Source: Triglochin maritima (Eukaryota; Streptophyta; Magnoliopsida; Alismatales; Juncaginaceae). From it: 64,000 nt of DNA. A program made the position numbers and the translations under genes. Positions 24,955-36,941 of this stretch are shown here, in pieces. A model generated the notes under the pieces. That model saw only the letters and a program-made list of their open reading frames with translations, did not search any database and was not told where the DNA came from. Location of the stretch: contig OY821771.1 of the NCBI GenBank assembly GCA_963682175.1, positions 36,166,201 to 36,230,200 of the forward strand, in the 5' to 3' direction. Every line of letters starts with the position of its first letter. Position 1 is the stretch's first letter.

Positions 24955-26560
24955 TTCTGTTCCTTAAATCAGTCGTCTTCCACATCCTTTATAAACCCAA
25001 TAGGTTCCTAATTTGAACATATGTTAAATATAAAAGTTTTGCGTCTCAAAATCATCTTTGTAGCGAGTCTTGAAGCTCCTTATTTGGATATCAAAGGAGA
25101 AAGTTATGCACAAATTATTGAAAATTTGTCAATTGTTCAGTTTCCAAATACAATCTTTCTTGAGACACGTTTTTCATCATCATATAATCGGAATTTGGCA
25201 AGTCATAAAAGAAAAAAATATGTTTTCCTTTCAATTTTATTTCCAACAGATCTAGAATCATTGAATTTCGTATTTGGATGTAGATATTATTAATAAAACA
25301 AGTGCTACAACGCGCGTAGGACTATTGCGTCCCGAGTGGGAGACACTTATATCCCGAGCGAAACACCTGTGTCCCGAGCGACACACTAGCGTCCTGAGTG
25401 GAAAAAAACTTGTGTCCCGAGCAGGACTGGTGCGTCTTCCACGCCATTTATGAGCTTATTAGAATCATAATTTGGAAATATGTAAAATATAAAAGTTTTG
25501 CATCTCAATTTCTTTGTAATTAGTCTTGAATAACCTTAGTTGGATATCAGAGGAGAGAGTTCTGCACACATTATTGATGATTTGTTGTTTGTCAAGTTAA
25601 CAAATACGGTCTGTCTTGACACACGTTTTTCACCATTGTACCACAGAATTTGGCAAGTTGTAAGATAAACGAACATGTTCTCCTTTCAATTTTCTTTCCA
25701 ACAGATCTAAAATCATCAAATTCCATATTTAGGTGTGGATGTTATAAATAAAACGACCAATCTCGTTTAGTTGAATGAGCCAACTCATTTTTTGTTCTCT
25801 CAAATATGCAGTATTCCATATCCTTAATGACCTCATTAGGTTCCTAATATGGAAATATGTAAAAAATCAAAGTTTTGTCTCTCAAAATCTTCTTTGTAAG
25901 GAGTCTTGAATTGCCTTATCAAGATATCGAAGGATAGAGTTATGCACACATTATTGATGATCTGTCGTTTGTCAAGTTCACAAATACGGTCTATCTTGAC
26001 CCACGGTTTTTATCATCATGTAATCAGAATTTAGCAAGTTATAAGATAAACAAACATGCTCTCCTTTCAACTATCTTTCCAATGGATCAGGAGTCATCAA
26101 ATTCTTTTTTTGGATCTAGATGTTGTAAATAAAACAAGTCATCGCGTTTGGTCGAATGACCCAACTCGTTTGGAAAAAACGACCTAGTTCGTTTTCTATT
26201 CTCTCAAATCAACAGTCTTCTACGTCCTTTATGAGCTTATTAGGTTTCTAATATGGAAATATATAAATACCAAAGTTTTGTTTCGCGAAATTCTCTTTGT
26301 TACGAGTCTTGAATCGCCTTATTTGGATATCAGATGAGAGACATGCATAAAGTTTTGAAGATCTGTCAGTTGTCCAGTTTCCAAATACAATATGTCTCGA
26401 GACACATTTTACACCCTCGTATCATCGGAATTTAACAAGTCATAAGAGAAACGAATATGTGTTCCTTTGGATTGTCTTTCAAACGGATCTGGAATCATCA
26501 AAATTCGTATTTGGACGTGGTTGTTATGAATAAAACAACACAGCTCGTTTGGTCGAATGA
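24955..26560. repeat. Four-copy repeat block, units about 0.37-0.47 kb
   Basis: Four diverged copies begin near 24968, 25434, 25808 and 26212 with 'GTCTTCCACATCCTTTAT'-like text. Each contains 'TTGGATATCAGAGGAGAGAG' and 'CAACAGATCTGGAATCATC'-like text and ends in 'ATAAAACAACTCAGCTCG'. Spacers of variable length hold 'GTCCCGAGC' or 'CTCGTTTGGT' words. Coding potential is absent. The style recalls LTR interior text, so this may be an amplified LTR fragment. Confidence 0.7.
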
Positions 26561-28520
26561 ACCAACTCATTCGGTAAAAACGACCCAACTTGTTCGGCTA
26601 AAACAATCCAGCTCGTTTGGTCCATTTTTTGTTAAAACTGGAAAAAAGACCAAAATAAAGTTTACACGATGGAAATTGATTTTAATATTCTGATGTATTA
26701 GGTATGATGATTGAAGTGATCTTATAAGATTTAAGGGAGAAATTTGTTAGCAGAGGGAGTTTGGAGAAATATAAATGTTACGAAGAAAAGAATGATATGA
26801 TTTGTAATTAAGACAAAAATAACAATGATAAATGTGATATTTTTGTATTCTTTTTAAGGCCAGAAAAAATCAATAACCCTCAAATAAATAGGCCCACAAT
26901 CAATAGCCTTGTGTATATATATTTTTTGGTTTTAACCTTTTTACATACTCCAATAGAATTTAAGTTTATGTGATAAGAAACCACAACACTTGTCAATTGG
27001 GTTACACCCTACGCGATATAGATCTAATTTTTACTTCAAAACTTTGTCATTTTACTGACTTGTTCTTCTTTTGAAAACAATAATAACATTCTTTACTAGA
27101 CTTGCTAACCTAGCTTGATTTGAGTTTAAATCATCGATATTTTTTCCTTTCCAAATATAGGAATTTACTAACTAGACTAATGAAACCAAAATCAACTTCA
27201 TAATTTTTTTGTAATTCTTAGGTGGTATACTGTTTGACTTAATGACGTATGATTCTTACACAATGAATTACATTTTTGTTCTATCATTTTCATTGTTTTA
27301 TTGTGAAATTATTATTCCTTTGCAAGACTATAAATAGAAATGTTATTATTTATTCCTCTTTTTTTGTCTCTATGACCGTAAAATTATGCTTCCATTATAG
27401 GTATTGTTCAATGATACTACTTACTACATAGACAAGGTCACAAGGAAATTGAATTTTCTCAATTTAAAAAAAATGAACTCTACTTTCGTACCATGTTTCA
27501 AAGATAAAATGTTATGCCGATTGCAAGCGGTAAGCGAGTCCATTTGATATTTTCAAATTCCAGTTGAAACATAATTTGTAAAGTAAAACTAATGCATTCA
27601 TCTCATAACAAAACCTTCTATTATCAAAGTGTGTCGTTTCGAAGATACTTATCTTTCACTCTTCATCTCTCACTCTTACGTTGAATTGAAACCGATGGAT
27701 TGCGATTCTAAATTAGAAATACATAGTCTCTTGTCAGTTTCGAATATGACATGATTATACATATAAACACGACACGATATGGTGACACGACTTTACACGA
27801 TTGTTTTTATGATTGAAATATTTTTTATGATGATTTGTGAAGATATAAATATAAAATAATTGGTAAACCAAATGTGGCACGAACACGACACGATATGTTT
27901 TTTTACACAAAAATGACACGAACTGTATCTTTTGTTAGATAATCAATTGTTTTAGATAATGATTAATTAAGATGTTATTTAGAATGAAAAATATCAATAT
28001 AACATGTCACTTACCTATTTCAATCTAAACATTATGAATCTTTTTTAATCTGTGTTATACACGATAACATGAAATCCTAACACATCTGTAGAACTATTTC
28101 ACGTGATAGTACACGAATATTACACGATTCACGGGTCTAAGTCAATTTAGACATATTAACTGCCTACGCTGGAAATTCAACTAGGTGTGTGCTGTTAAAT
28201 TACAAACGACTTGTGATTTTGCCAACTGGGAGACCATTTCCTCCCAAACTCCTCACCCAAACCCAATTCAAGATTCTTGAACAAACAACTAAATTTTATC
28301 TATGTGGCAAGATTCCAAACACATGTTGTAACAAAAACCCGTTTGGATCCCACAAAATATCCTTTCATCTACGTGGCAAGATTCTTGAACAAACAACTTT
28401 GATCCCAAAGGACAATTTAGACATCTAAAGGACCTGAAACGCTGCTTTATGATTTTTCCCACGTAGCAAAAGAGCGAAGAGCACCCAGTGACCGGTGTGC
28501 ACCAACAATGGAGAGGGGTA
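26560..28520. other. AT-rich intergenic region
   Basis: No gene recognised. Between about 27750 and 28140 the word ACACGA/CACGACACG recurs in both orientations ('CACGACACGATATGGTG', 'CACGAACACGACACGATATG', 'ATTACACGATTCACG'), suggesting another hAT-like MITE, but I could not fix ends or a target duplication. Confidence 0.4.
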
Positions 28521-28524
28521 GGAG

Positions 28525-28958
28525 TAGGGATGCAGATGATTACCAACTATTTGAGTATTCGATTTGAAAATTTCTATTTAGTTGATATTTGGTAAATTCA
28601 ATGTTACCAATTTAAATTCGGATACGAATTTGGTTTGAAAAAAATTACCAATTAGAATTCGGATACGAATTCGGATACAAGCTATTTAAAATCCGAATTA
28701 TCCGAATTATTCGAATACCTGGTCAAATACACAAATTAGTATTCGAAAATTTTAATACGAAAATTAATTACAATATATATATATATAAATTCAATTTCGG
28801 ATAATATATGAATACCAATTAGTATTCGAAAATTTTGAAGTTTCGGATTCGGATAGTTCTACTGAATTCGGATTCGAATTTGGTAATGAAATATGGTATT
28901 TGGATTCGAATTCGGATATAGTAGGTATCCGAGTCAAATTATCCGAGTTGCACCCATA
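28525..28958. mobile_element. hAT-type MITE
   Basis: Ends TAGGGATGCA and, reversed, TATGGGTGCA form a short inverted pair. Direct repeats GGTAGGAG (28517-28524) and AGTAGGAG (28959-28966) match at 7 of 8 bases. The 434-bp interior repeats 'AATTCGGATACGAATT' words. No coding capacity. Confidence 0.7.
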
Positions 28959-29079
28959 AGTAGGAGTTGCACCTTAACCTCGGTGACGGCCCGTGTCGGC
29001 ATAACCCGGCCCGCCGGAAAAAATTTAAATTAATGTAAGCTAAGATTAATAAATATTGGAATTCTCTTCCATTTAGTTT

Positions 29080-29690
29080 ATGTTTAGTTTTATTATGGAC
29101 CCTAGATTTAAAATTAGTGATTTACAAGTTTTCTTCAAAGAAAATTTTGATAATACGAATTATGAAAAATTCAAAAAACACATAGATAATTATATGTGTT
29201 TGTTAAACAAATATTTTGAAGTATATCAAAGACTAAATAATGTAAATCAAATAGGTTCAAATGTTGCTAGTTCATCATTATAACCACCTGCAACTATATT
29301 GGATCCAGATGATGTCGACTCCGAGATAATTGGTTAAGTCAAAAAAATTAAAATTAGTGCAAAATAAACACAAAATGAATTAACTGGATATTTCAACTCT
29401 AAAATGTACTTAATTACTGCTGAGTTAATTTTTTTTGATGTTTTAGACTTGTGGAGAAAGTACCGAGGTAGGTTTCCACTAGTCTACTTGATGACAACAT
29501 ACTTATTATGTTCTCCGATGTCAACTGTAGCGTTGAAGGTTGCATTTAGAGAAGGTAAATGTATCTTTCTTAATAGGAGGCAAAGTTTGTCTGACAAGTC
29601 GATCAAGATGAGCACATGTTTTAATGATTGAATCTTTATGACAGTAGCGACGATAAAGATTGAAGACGAATTAGCTAAACCATTTTGTTA
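29080..29690 (+). pseudogene. hAT transposase C-terminal relic
   Basis: Two blocks match the hAT superfamily. A 'MDPRFKISDLQVFF' block (29092-29280) corresponds to the 'LDPRFK' region of the RNase-H-like fold. A second block (29404-29631) contains 'FDVLDLWRKYRGRFPLVYL', 'MSTVALKVAFREG' and 'RQSLSDKSIK', the C-terminal dimerisation region (compare 'W...YP.L', 'PVSTVASE.AFS.G'). Stops at 29281 and 29632 and several substitutions show decay. It lies between two hAT elements and has no visible ends of its own. Confidence 0.75.
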
Positions 29691-30099
29691 AAGGTCTAAT
29701 TTTTTTCCTAATACCCTTTAGGTTTTTCTCATTACTCCTTAGTTTAGCTAGCCTTCAGGCTTTTTAATATGTAATTAATTATGTATTTATATTATTTCTT
29801 GATTTGAGTTAACAATTATTAATAAATAAATTGGTTACTCGGGGGAAAAATAAATTGTGTTGGTATTTTCTTAATTCAATTGTGATTGTATCCTTAGTAA
29901 GAGTGAATATCAGAAATCAATATCATCGCAGCCAGTGGCGGATCCAAGATTCCAAGTATGGTAGAGCATCACACACTAGCGCACCAATCAACAACCAAAA
30001 AGTAGCATACAAGCCAAAAATATTAATATTTCATAAAAAATTAGAAGCAAAATATCGTAAATGATTCAAATTAGAACCTAATAGTACTTTAAAATTATT

Positions 30100-31514
30100 A
30101 CAATTGTTCTCGACGAGTTTTCATATTTTGGAACATGTTTATAATAGCATCCATGCTATTACCTAAAAATAAATATTTCTTTAGATAACAAAACAATCAT
30201 TCAACACATTTGATCTCCTATGCTATTATTCAACTTATGTTTCAATAGAGTCATTCCGAAAAACACTCTTTCAACACTTGTCATTGCCACGGGAAGAAGT
30301 AACGCTAACTTTTGAATAATCATAATTATACTTTGAAAGAAGCTTCAATAGTTCAAGAAATTACTCCTATTCAATGAAATTTCTTTTTCATCGTGACCTC
30401 GAAAAGGTAACCTTTGAAGTAAAAACCACTTCAAGCTTTCAATTAAAGCTTCTAAATGCTTATGATAGGCAATTGTGCCTTGAAATCACCTTATGGTAGT
30501 AGTCGTGACCAACTGCCATCAGCGGTGCGTGTAGGCGTTAGCCGAAGCACTCACTCGATTCCCTTGCTTGTTCACGAAGGTGTGTAGGCGTTAGCCGAAG
30601 CAAGCCAGCAACTCATTCGATTCTGTCGTTCAAAAGATGAAAAGGATCGAGACTCGAGCATAGAGAGAGGAGCAGCCAATCGAGCTTTCCTGTTTGACAG
30701 ATGAGTTGATGGCAGATTCCCAAGTCGAGAAAAGTTGCATTCGATAAGACCAGTCGAGAAACATCGTTCAACCGAATAACTAATAGCATAAAAACCTCTC
30801 CATTGTAAACTGCTGCCTGCAGTGATTTCTGAATATATTTGAGGTTCGCCACCTCAGTCAGATCTGAGTATATTGAGCCTACATCCGGTGTGTGCGTTCG
30901 AGAAAAAGTTCCTCCGTTTGTTTTGAGAAACCTGATGTAATGGAATCCTTTTGGTGTTTGAAGGCATTTATCCCCCACCAAATCTTGTTTGTGAGCACTC
31001 ATGTGTTCACCTATATGTTTATCAAATGAATATGTTCTGTTCCAAGCTCTAAATCTGTCACAAACCAAAGCATCCCTCGGGTGAGTTGTCATCCTTGAGT
31101 AAATAGCAAATAAAACAAAAAGGCGCATACTTCTCAACACTACTCAAGCCAAGCTCTATACTTTTCAAACCATTTAGGATTAAAGCGGTGTCGTTTCTTC
31201 CTCAAAGGTCGAAAAGGAAACACATGATTTTCAGGTTGATAAAGTTTTCTTTGAATATATTCTCTCATAACATGAATGTTATCCGGATGAAAATCAATAA
31301 TCTTTCTTCTTTTTCCTGGGTCTTGTGGAAGATTCACAACATTAAATGCACTTAATCTGGCTATAACACATGTGTTCCCCTTCTTGATTTTAAGAAATAT
31401 CAATAGTTTTTTCTGGAGAAGGAAAATTATGCCATGGAGAAGAAAATTATTCACTTGCTTGATGTGGAGGAGGATTGTGTTCACTTGTTTGAGATGGAAG
31501 TGGATTTTGTTCAC
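30100..31514 (-). pseudogene. Tip100-type hAT transposase pseudogene (TTF-type zinc finger)
   Basis: Read on the minus strand. The first block (31514-31140) has the start of the TTF-type zinc finger region: 'NLPQDPGKRRKIIDFHPDN', 'QPENHVFPFRP' and 'RFNPKWFEKYRAWLE'. The next block (31140 to about 30965) continues with 'HMSAHKQDLVGDKCL'. After an intervening unrelated piece, the hAT core resumes at about 30475-30300 with 'LPFRGHDEKEISLN', 'SNFLELLKLLSKYN' and 'VTSSRGND'. Stops and frameshifts interrupt every block, and the catalytic C-terminal half is missing or unreadable. Confidence 0.75.
30482..30965. other. Foreign piece inside the hAT transposase relic
   Basis: The transposase text breaks off near 30965 and resumes near 30480. 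The piece between has no hAT similarity, is GC-richer, and contains a 21-bp direct repeat starting GTGTAGGCGTTAGCCGAAGC at 30529 and 30582. One frame stays open through it on the minus strand (part of 30613-31140), encoding no domain I know. It could be an inserted element or captured or organellar DNA. Confidence 0.45.
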
Positions 31515-32449
31515 TTGTTTAAGGTGGAGAGTTTGGAGTATGTGTTCTTTTTGAAAAGGAACTTGAAATATTCATGTTTTTTTTCTTTATTCTGAAAATT
31601 ATTTAATCCACTAGCAATAATCTAATTTTTCCAAAATAAATCAATAATCATTCTAATTGACAAAAAAGTAAAATTAAATTTGAAAAATGCAACTAAAATA
31701 ATACAATTCACAAACAATATTGAAACACATAATGACATAATAATACATTCTGAAATTAAGCATCTTCCAAGTAAATACACGAACAAACAATCTAAAAATG
31801 ACAAAAGTCTCAGAACATTCTGAATTTGCACCCAAAAAAACAAAACTTTCTAAAATTCAAAACTGAAAAAAGACTAACAATCCAAAATTAAACTGAAAAA
31901 ATATGCAATTAAAAAAAGGGAGATTCAAATACAACCATTACAAGAAGATTGAAAATTAAAAAGGGAAAAAAAGACTAACCTGCTGGAGACTTCGGGTTGA
32001 AATATTTTTTGAGAAATGAGTTTGTAAATTCACGTGAAATTGAAAAGTGAGAGGAGTGAGAAAGCATGTGAGAATAATAATTTCAACACAGTAGCAGGTT
32101 GACATGAATTTTTTTTTCTTTTTAAAACAAATTGAAACTTTATTTTTTTTAATAGCAGGGCACGTGCCCCCACCAAACAATACAGGGTCCATCCCTGATC
32201 GCAGCAAAGATATATAACTAAAATATGGTAGACAGAACAGAAGTTCAAAAAAGAAAAAGATACAGGTCTACGTTTGATTTGAGAAAACACGTAAGGATGC
32301 ATGCTAACATGAACTTCCATATTAATTAAAAATTCTTAAAATTAAAGACCAATATCTCTGCCACTAAATCAGTATGGGTGATCGTAAGATATTTTTTTCA
32401 CTCACACACGACCATACATATCGTGTGGTCCAAAAAGCAACACACAACC

Positions 32450-32664
32450 TTTTGGAAGAAATGCACATTTTATTTTCTCAACGAAGTTTAATTTTTTTTT
32501 TGGGGGGGGGGTTTAACTTTTAACCCCCAATTACATTCAAGCAGATCATTATTATATGTATCTCTAAGCTCATCATATATCCTACCGAAAGACTAATGAA
32601 GTTGTTCCTCTTTTCGTTTTGGAAGAAATGCACATATTCTTTTCACATCAAAGTTTAAAATATT

Positions 32665-32699
<35 letters not shown>

Positions 32700-32790
32700 C
32701 CCCCAATTAAATTCAAGCATATCGTTAATATATCTCTAAGCTCATTATCCTACAGAAAGACTAATAAAGTTGTTCCTCTTTTCGTTGGTT
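32450..32790. repeat. Tandem duplication (167-bp period) with poly-G tracts
   Basis: 'TTTTGGAAGAAATGCACAT' at about 32450 recurs at 32617, and 'GACTAATGAAGTTGTTCCTC' recurs likewise. Each unit carries a G run followed by TTAAC and CCCCCAATTA: 10 G in the first, 29 G in the second (32667-32695). Confidence 0.85.
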
Positions 32791-33891
32791 GATGATGTCT
32801 CAATTCTCAAAGTACATATATAAGCTTTCTTTCTAGACAAGAATAACCAACTCTCTAGTCTCTACATTCTTCGGTCAGCCGATGTTCATTCTTTAATGAC
32901 ACAATCCGTAATAGTCAAAACTATTGTTTTTTAATGGTTAATAGTTTGTCTGGACAACAAACATCTCAACGAGAATCTTGTTTTGTAAACATTTTTATAT
33001 AAGATTTGTACGACCTCCAATAGTTGAGGATTGAAAATAATTGTTTATCTATTGTTTCAGCATCTTGTCTCAATTCAAACTCTATCGGGGGATTACGTAC
33101 ATTTGTCCTCTGTTATCGGAATGCAAATTATAACCTGCGAATAAGACTATGGTCCGTTTGGATACCAATGGCGTCTCGATTTGAGTTTTCAGACGTTGCG
33201 TCTGAAAACTTTTGGAGACCACAACGTCTGGGAGTGAAAATTTCGGACGCAATTTTTTTATTTGGATGCACCTTACTCTTTCGATGCGTCTGGGTACCCT
33301 TGCATGAAAAACCCAAAACCCACTCTCAATCTCACGTTGTTTGGGTGTTTTGATTTTGCGTTTGTGTTTTGGTCGTGTGAAACGATAAACGTTAATTTTT
33401 GATTTTTTTATGTTTTAATTTTTTAAAATTATTTGTAATCTGTTTTTAAATTATTATTTTTTTCAAAATATGTTTTCTAATTGTTTTTATTTTTTCCTAA
33501 TTTTTAAATTTTTTTATGACTTTTTAATTTTTTCAAGATCGACCGACCCCAAATGATGTGGAGGAGAGAATGTATTGAAAAAAGTTGGGTTATTTTATTC
33601 AATAATTTTAAAAAAAAAACCCAAACAACTAGAAAATATATTTTAAAAAAAGAAGATTTTAAAAACAGATTAAAAATGGGGAAATGTTTTATGAATGCAG
33701 GGCGTCACGGACGCGCTCTACGTGGATATCCATGTCAGCCCTTACGTGGCCAAAGCATGAATGTTTTTTTGTTTTTTCTTCCTGATGTCCACTCAAATCA
33801 CATTAAATGCGTTTCAACTCAGCACGTTCTCTCTCTCCACCCAAATACAAATATGATGACACTCTTTCTTTCTTCTTCATTCTTTCTCTCC

Positions 33892-34396
33892 AGAATAAAT
33901 CACCATTTCTAGCAAGATATCATGTCGAAGAAGCGTTTGATGCCGACTCCCAGGATTCTTCACAACGTAAGCAGCGTGAATGGGACGGTGCGAAGACTTC
34001 CCGATGTTCTTGTCAGCGTTAGCATCGTGAATGTGACGATCCGGTGGTGAAGACTTCGCACCACAACATCTTTGCTGCATTGTTGGAGTGCCCATGACAG
34101 AAAAAGAAGGAAGAAGAAAGAAAGAGTGTCATCGACCGCCCCATTCACGCTGATTACGTTGTGAAGAACCCTGGGAGTCGGCATCAGACGCTTCTTCGAA
34201 ATAATATATTGCTCGAAATGGTGATTTATTCCGGAGAGAGGTACAACGCTCCGTGGTGAAGACTTACGTCTGTTCGGTTTATGTCGTACATCTCTCCGTA
34301 ATAAATCACCATTTCGAGTAAGATATTACGTCGAAGAAGCGTCTGATGTCGACTCCCAAGGTTCTTCACAACGTAAGCAGCGTGAATGAGACGATC
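33892..34396. repeat. Inverted triplication forming a long hairpin
   Basis: A roughly 105-bp sequence containing 'CACCATTTC', 'GAAGAAGCGT' and 'CACAACGTAAGCAGCGTGAA' occurs three times: plus at 33892-33999, minus at 34136-34243, plus at 34287-34396. Copies two and three face each other across about 45 bp, so a transcript would fold into a near-perfect 105-bp stem. A purine-rich stretch (34099-34131) is also complementary to 33858-33888. Confidence 0.8.
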
Positions 34397-34639
34397 ATGT
34401 TTAAGTCTTACATCTTCTTTCCGATTTACTGGGAAAATATATATTATCTTTGTAATTTGTGTGTGTTTGTATTGTTTGTTTGTGTGTGATTTACTGGGAG
34501 AATATATATTATTTTTGTAATTTTTGTGTGTTTGTGTTTGTGCTTGTATTGTTTGTTTGTCTTTGTGCTCTCATTGTATCTTATTGTGTAATAGTTATCA
34601 TCAATAATATGTACCATCAATATCTCATTGTGCTCTCAT

Positions 34640-35500
34640 TGTTTCTACATAAACAGGACACACTTTCTACATAAACTGGACAAACATTCTACATAAACAA
34701 GACAAACTTTCTACATAAACAGGACAAACTTTGTACATAAACAGTACAAACTTTCTACATAAACTAGACAAACATTCTACATAAACATGACAAACTTTCT
34801 ACATAAACAGGACAAACTTTCTACATAAACAGGACAAAACAGGACAAACTTTCTACATAAACAGGACAAAACAGGACAAACTTTCTACATAAACAGGACA
34901 AAACAGGACAAACTTTCTACATAAACAGGACAAACTTTCTTCCTAAACCGGACAAGAACTACACTTATTCCGGACAGCAAATACACTCATTCCGGACAAA
35001 CTTTCTGTTCCGTTTCTGAACACACTTTCTTCTTATTCTGGACAACTACACTTATTCCGGACAGCAAATACACTTATTCCGGACAGCAAATACACTTATT
35101 CCGGACAAACTTTATGTTCCGTTTCTGGACACACTTTATTCTTAAACCAGACAACAAATACACTTATTCCGGACTGAAAATACACTTATTCCGGACAGCA
35201 AATACACTTATTCCGGACAGCAAATACATTTATTCCGGACAAACTTTATATTCCGTTTCTGGACACACTTTATTCTTAAACCGGACAACAAATACACTTA
35301 TTCCGGACTGCAAATACACTTATTCCGGACAGCAAATACACTTATTCCGGACAAACTTTATGTTCCGTTTCTGGACACACTTTATTCTTAAACCGGACAA
35401 CAAATACACTTATTCCGGACAACAAATACATTTATTCCGGACTGCAAATACACTTATTCCGGACAGACACATAACGTAAACAGGACAAACACATAATGTA
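34640..35500. repeat. 22-bp minisatellite in two variants
   Basis: The first part (34640-34960) repeats 'TTTCTACATAAACAGGACAA' at 22-bp spacing. The second (34960-35480) repeats 'TTATTCCGGACAGCAAATAC', also 22 bp. The second part shows a higher-order unit starting 'TTCCGTTTCTGGACACAC' (35118, 35252, 35364). A 121-codon frame (35114-35479) is a by-product of the repeat. Confidence 0.9.
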
Positions 35501-36064
35501 AACTGCACACACACATAAAGTAAGCTAGACAAATTAAGTTGATCCAACGTAAAACTTAAAAACAAATATTTTATTATGATAAGTGTGGGCTCTGCACGAA
35601 TAATGAGATGCACGATGTCCTAGGGTCTGCACACTGTCTTATCTGTGTATTGGGAAATGAATCGTTCAACTTAAAGAACCGGCGTTTCTTAAAAAGACCA
35701 AAACGCGCGAAGAGAAATTTCGCTGACTGGACGCTGACTCAAAGAAAATATCTGAGCTGTACAGATCCACGTAAGGCGCGTCCGTGACGCCTGCGTCCGT
35801 CTATCACGGCTCTTAAAAATGATTTCAATATTAGTAATCAAACAATAATTAACAAGGGGTAATATTGATAACTCAACAAAAAAATCACGTCTGGATGAAA
35901 AGCTAACTTCGGTTAGCTTCTCAAATGGGTGGATTTTACATAGGCGCGTCTAACTTTGAGATGCAAAAATCGAAACTAACTTTTATTGTTTGGTTGCCTC
36001 AATCCGCGTCAGGACGTCTGACCCGACGTAGACGCTCACTAAGGTGCTCCCAAACGGACCCTAT

Positions 36065-36941
36065 GAGAACTGTAAAGTATGACTGTAAAGTAAGAACAAA
36101 AAATGAAAAGGAGGCAATTATTTCCCTTCTAGAAAGGACCAACTTGTGTTTGAGTTGTCCCCATGACAAGATATTTATTGTGGAGCCACCACTCTAGCAA
36201 AACAACAATAAAGTCTCTTTCTCCATGCCCACACCTAAAAAGAAACTGTAGATTGGGAGTTCAGGTCCTGAAGTTTGTCAAAGAAACTTTAACAAATCAG
36301 CTGCGTAAGTGTAACCATTAATGTTATCGATCATTATTAATTTGTTATGTATTAAGAACTTACATTCACGTCAATGGCTTCTTAAAAAACATAACAAGAA
36401 GAGATGTCGTTCTTAATTATTAAATTTCATGTATAGATAACACATCTACTGCAAAGAAACAATTTAATGTTGTACTTTGTTTAGAAGGAAGAAATTGATA
36501 TTAGATATGAAATTACAACCATACCGAAAAAATTATACTCAAGATCCGATTAATCATCCGAAGGTAGTAGTTTATTTTCGATGAGCGTTAAGGGTCTTTT
36601 AATCTTTATTTTCGAAATAGCATTAAGGGTCAATGTTAACGACTAATGATGATTTGCGGATCCGCATTTATTTATGAGAGGTTAGAGGAGGCAAACCAAC
36701 ATCCACCCTCAACCCAATTGGTACTGTGAGTGAGTTCGGTGACTCATCTTCATGTTTGCCTTTGATTTGTATATGGAATTCATTGAATTTACTTTTACAG
36801 TCTTCTTAGTCAATCATGATAATGCGAACGTGGAGTTAATGGTATCAATAGATATCTAACTCGAAAAGCAGTGCAGTGTCACAATTTCTAAAAGGATATT
36901 AAAATCCAAATCCAACTCTTGTGCCACTTGTGATCTATTAG
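36065..36941. other. Spacer without a recognised gene
   Basis: AT-rich sequence between the 33-36 kb element and the solo LTR; no gene, repeat array or transposon end seen. Confidence 0.5.

Larger units (their letters stand above)
29933..32197 (-). mobile_element. hAT element of the Tip100 type
   Basis: Perfect 8-bp direct repeats ATCGCAGC flank the element (29925-29932 and 32198-32205). The left end reads CAGTGGCGGATCCAAGATTCC and the right end, reversed, CAGGGATGGACCCTG, the usual CAGTGGCGGATC-type terminus of this group. The interior holds a broken transposase gene on the minus strand. At 2.27 kb the copy is shorter than autonomous members. Confidence 0.85.
33151..36060. mobile_element. 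Terminal-inverted-repeat element with hairpins and minisatellites
   Basis: The left end GGTCCGTTTGGATACC and the right end, reversed, GGTCCGTTTGGGAGC form a short terminal pair, and CTAT flanks both sides. An internal inverted pair, 'GGCGTCACGGACGCG' at about 33700 and its complement at about 35775, supports one unit. Termini of this kind occur in PIF/Harbinger-like and hAT-like plant elements; the flanking duplication is too short to decide. No transposase was found. The interior is an inverted triplication and a 22-bp minisatellite. Confidence 0.6.

Noticed and set aside
30613..31140. 175-codon open frame as an intact gene
   Set aside because: Its start is hAT transposase text and its end is the foreign piece, so it is a chance fusion in a pseudogene.
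32153..32168. AGCAGGGCACGTGC, a 14-base match to miR164
   Set aside because: It lacks the first bases of miR164 and is part of the hAT subterminal sequence with no fold-back partner.
35114..35479. 121-codon open frame
   Set aside because: It is produced by the 22-bp minisatellite; its residues repeat with the DNA.
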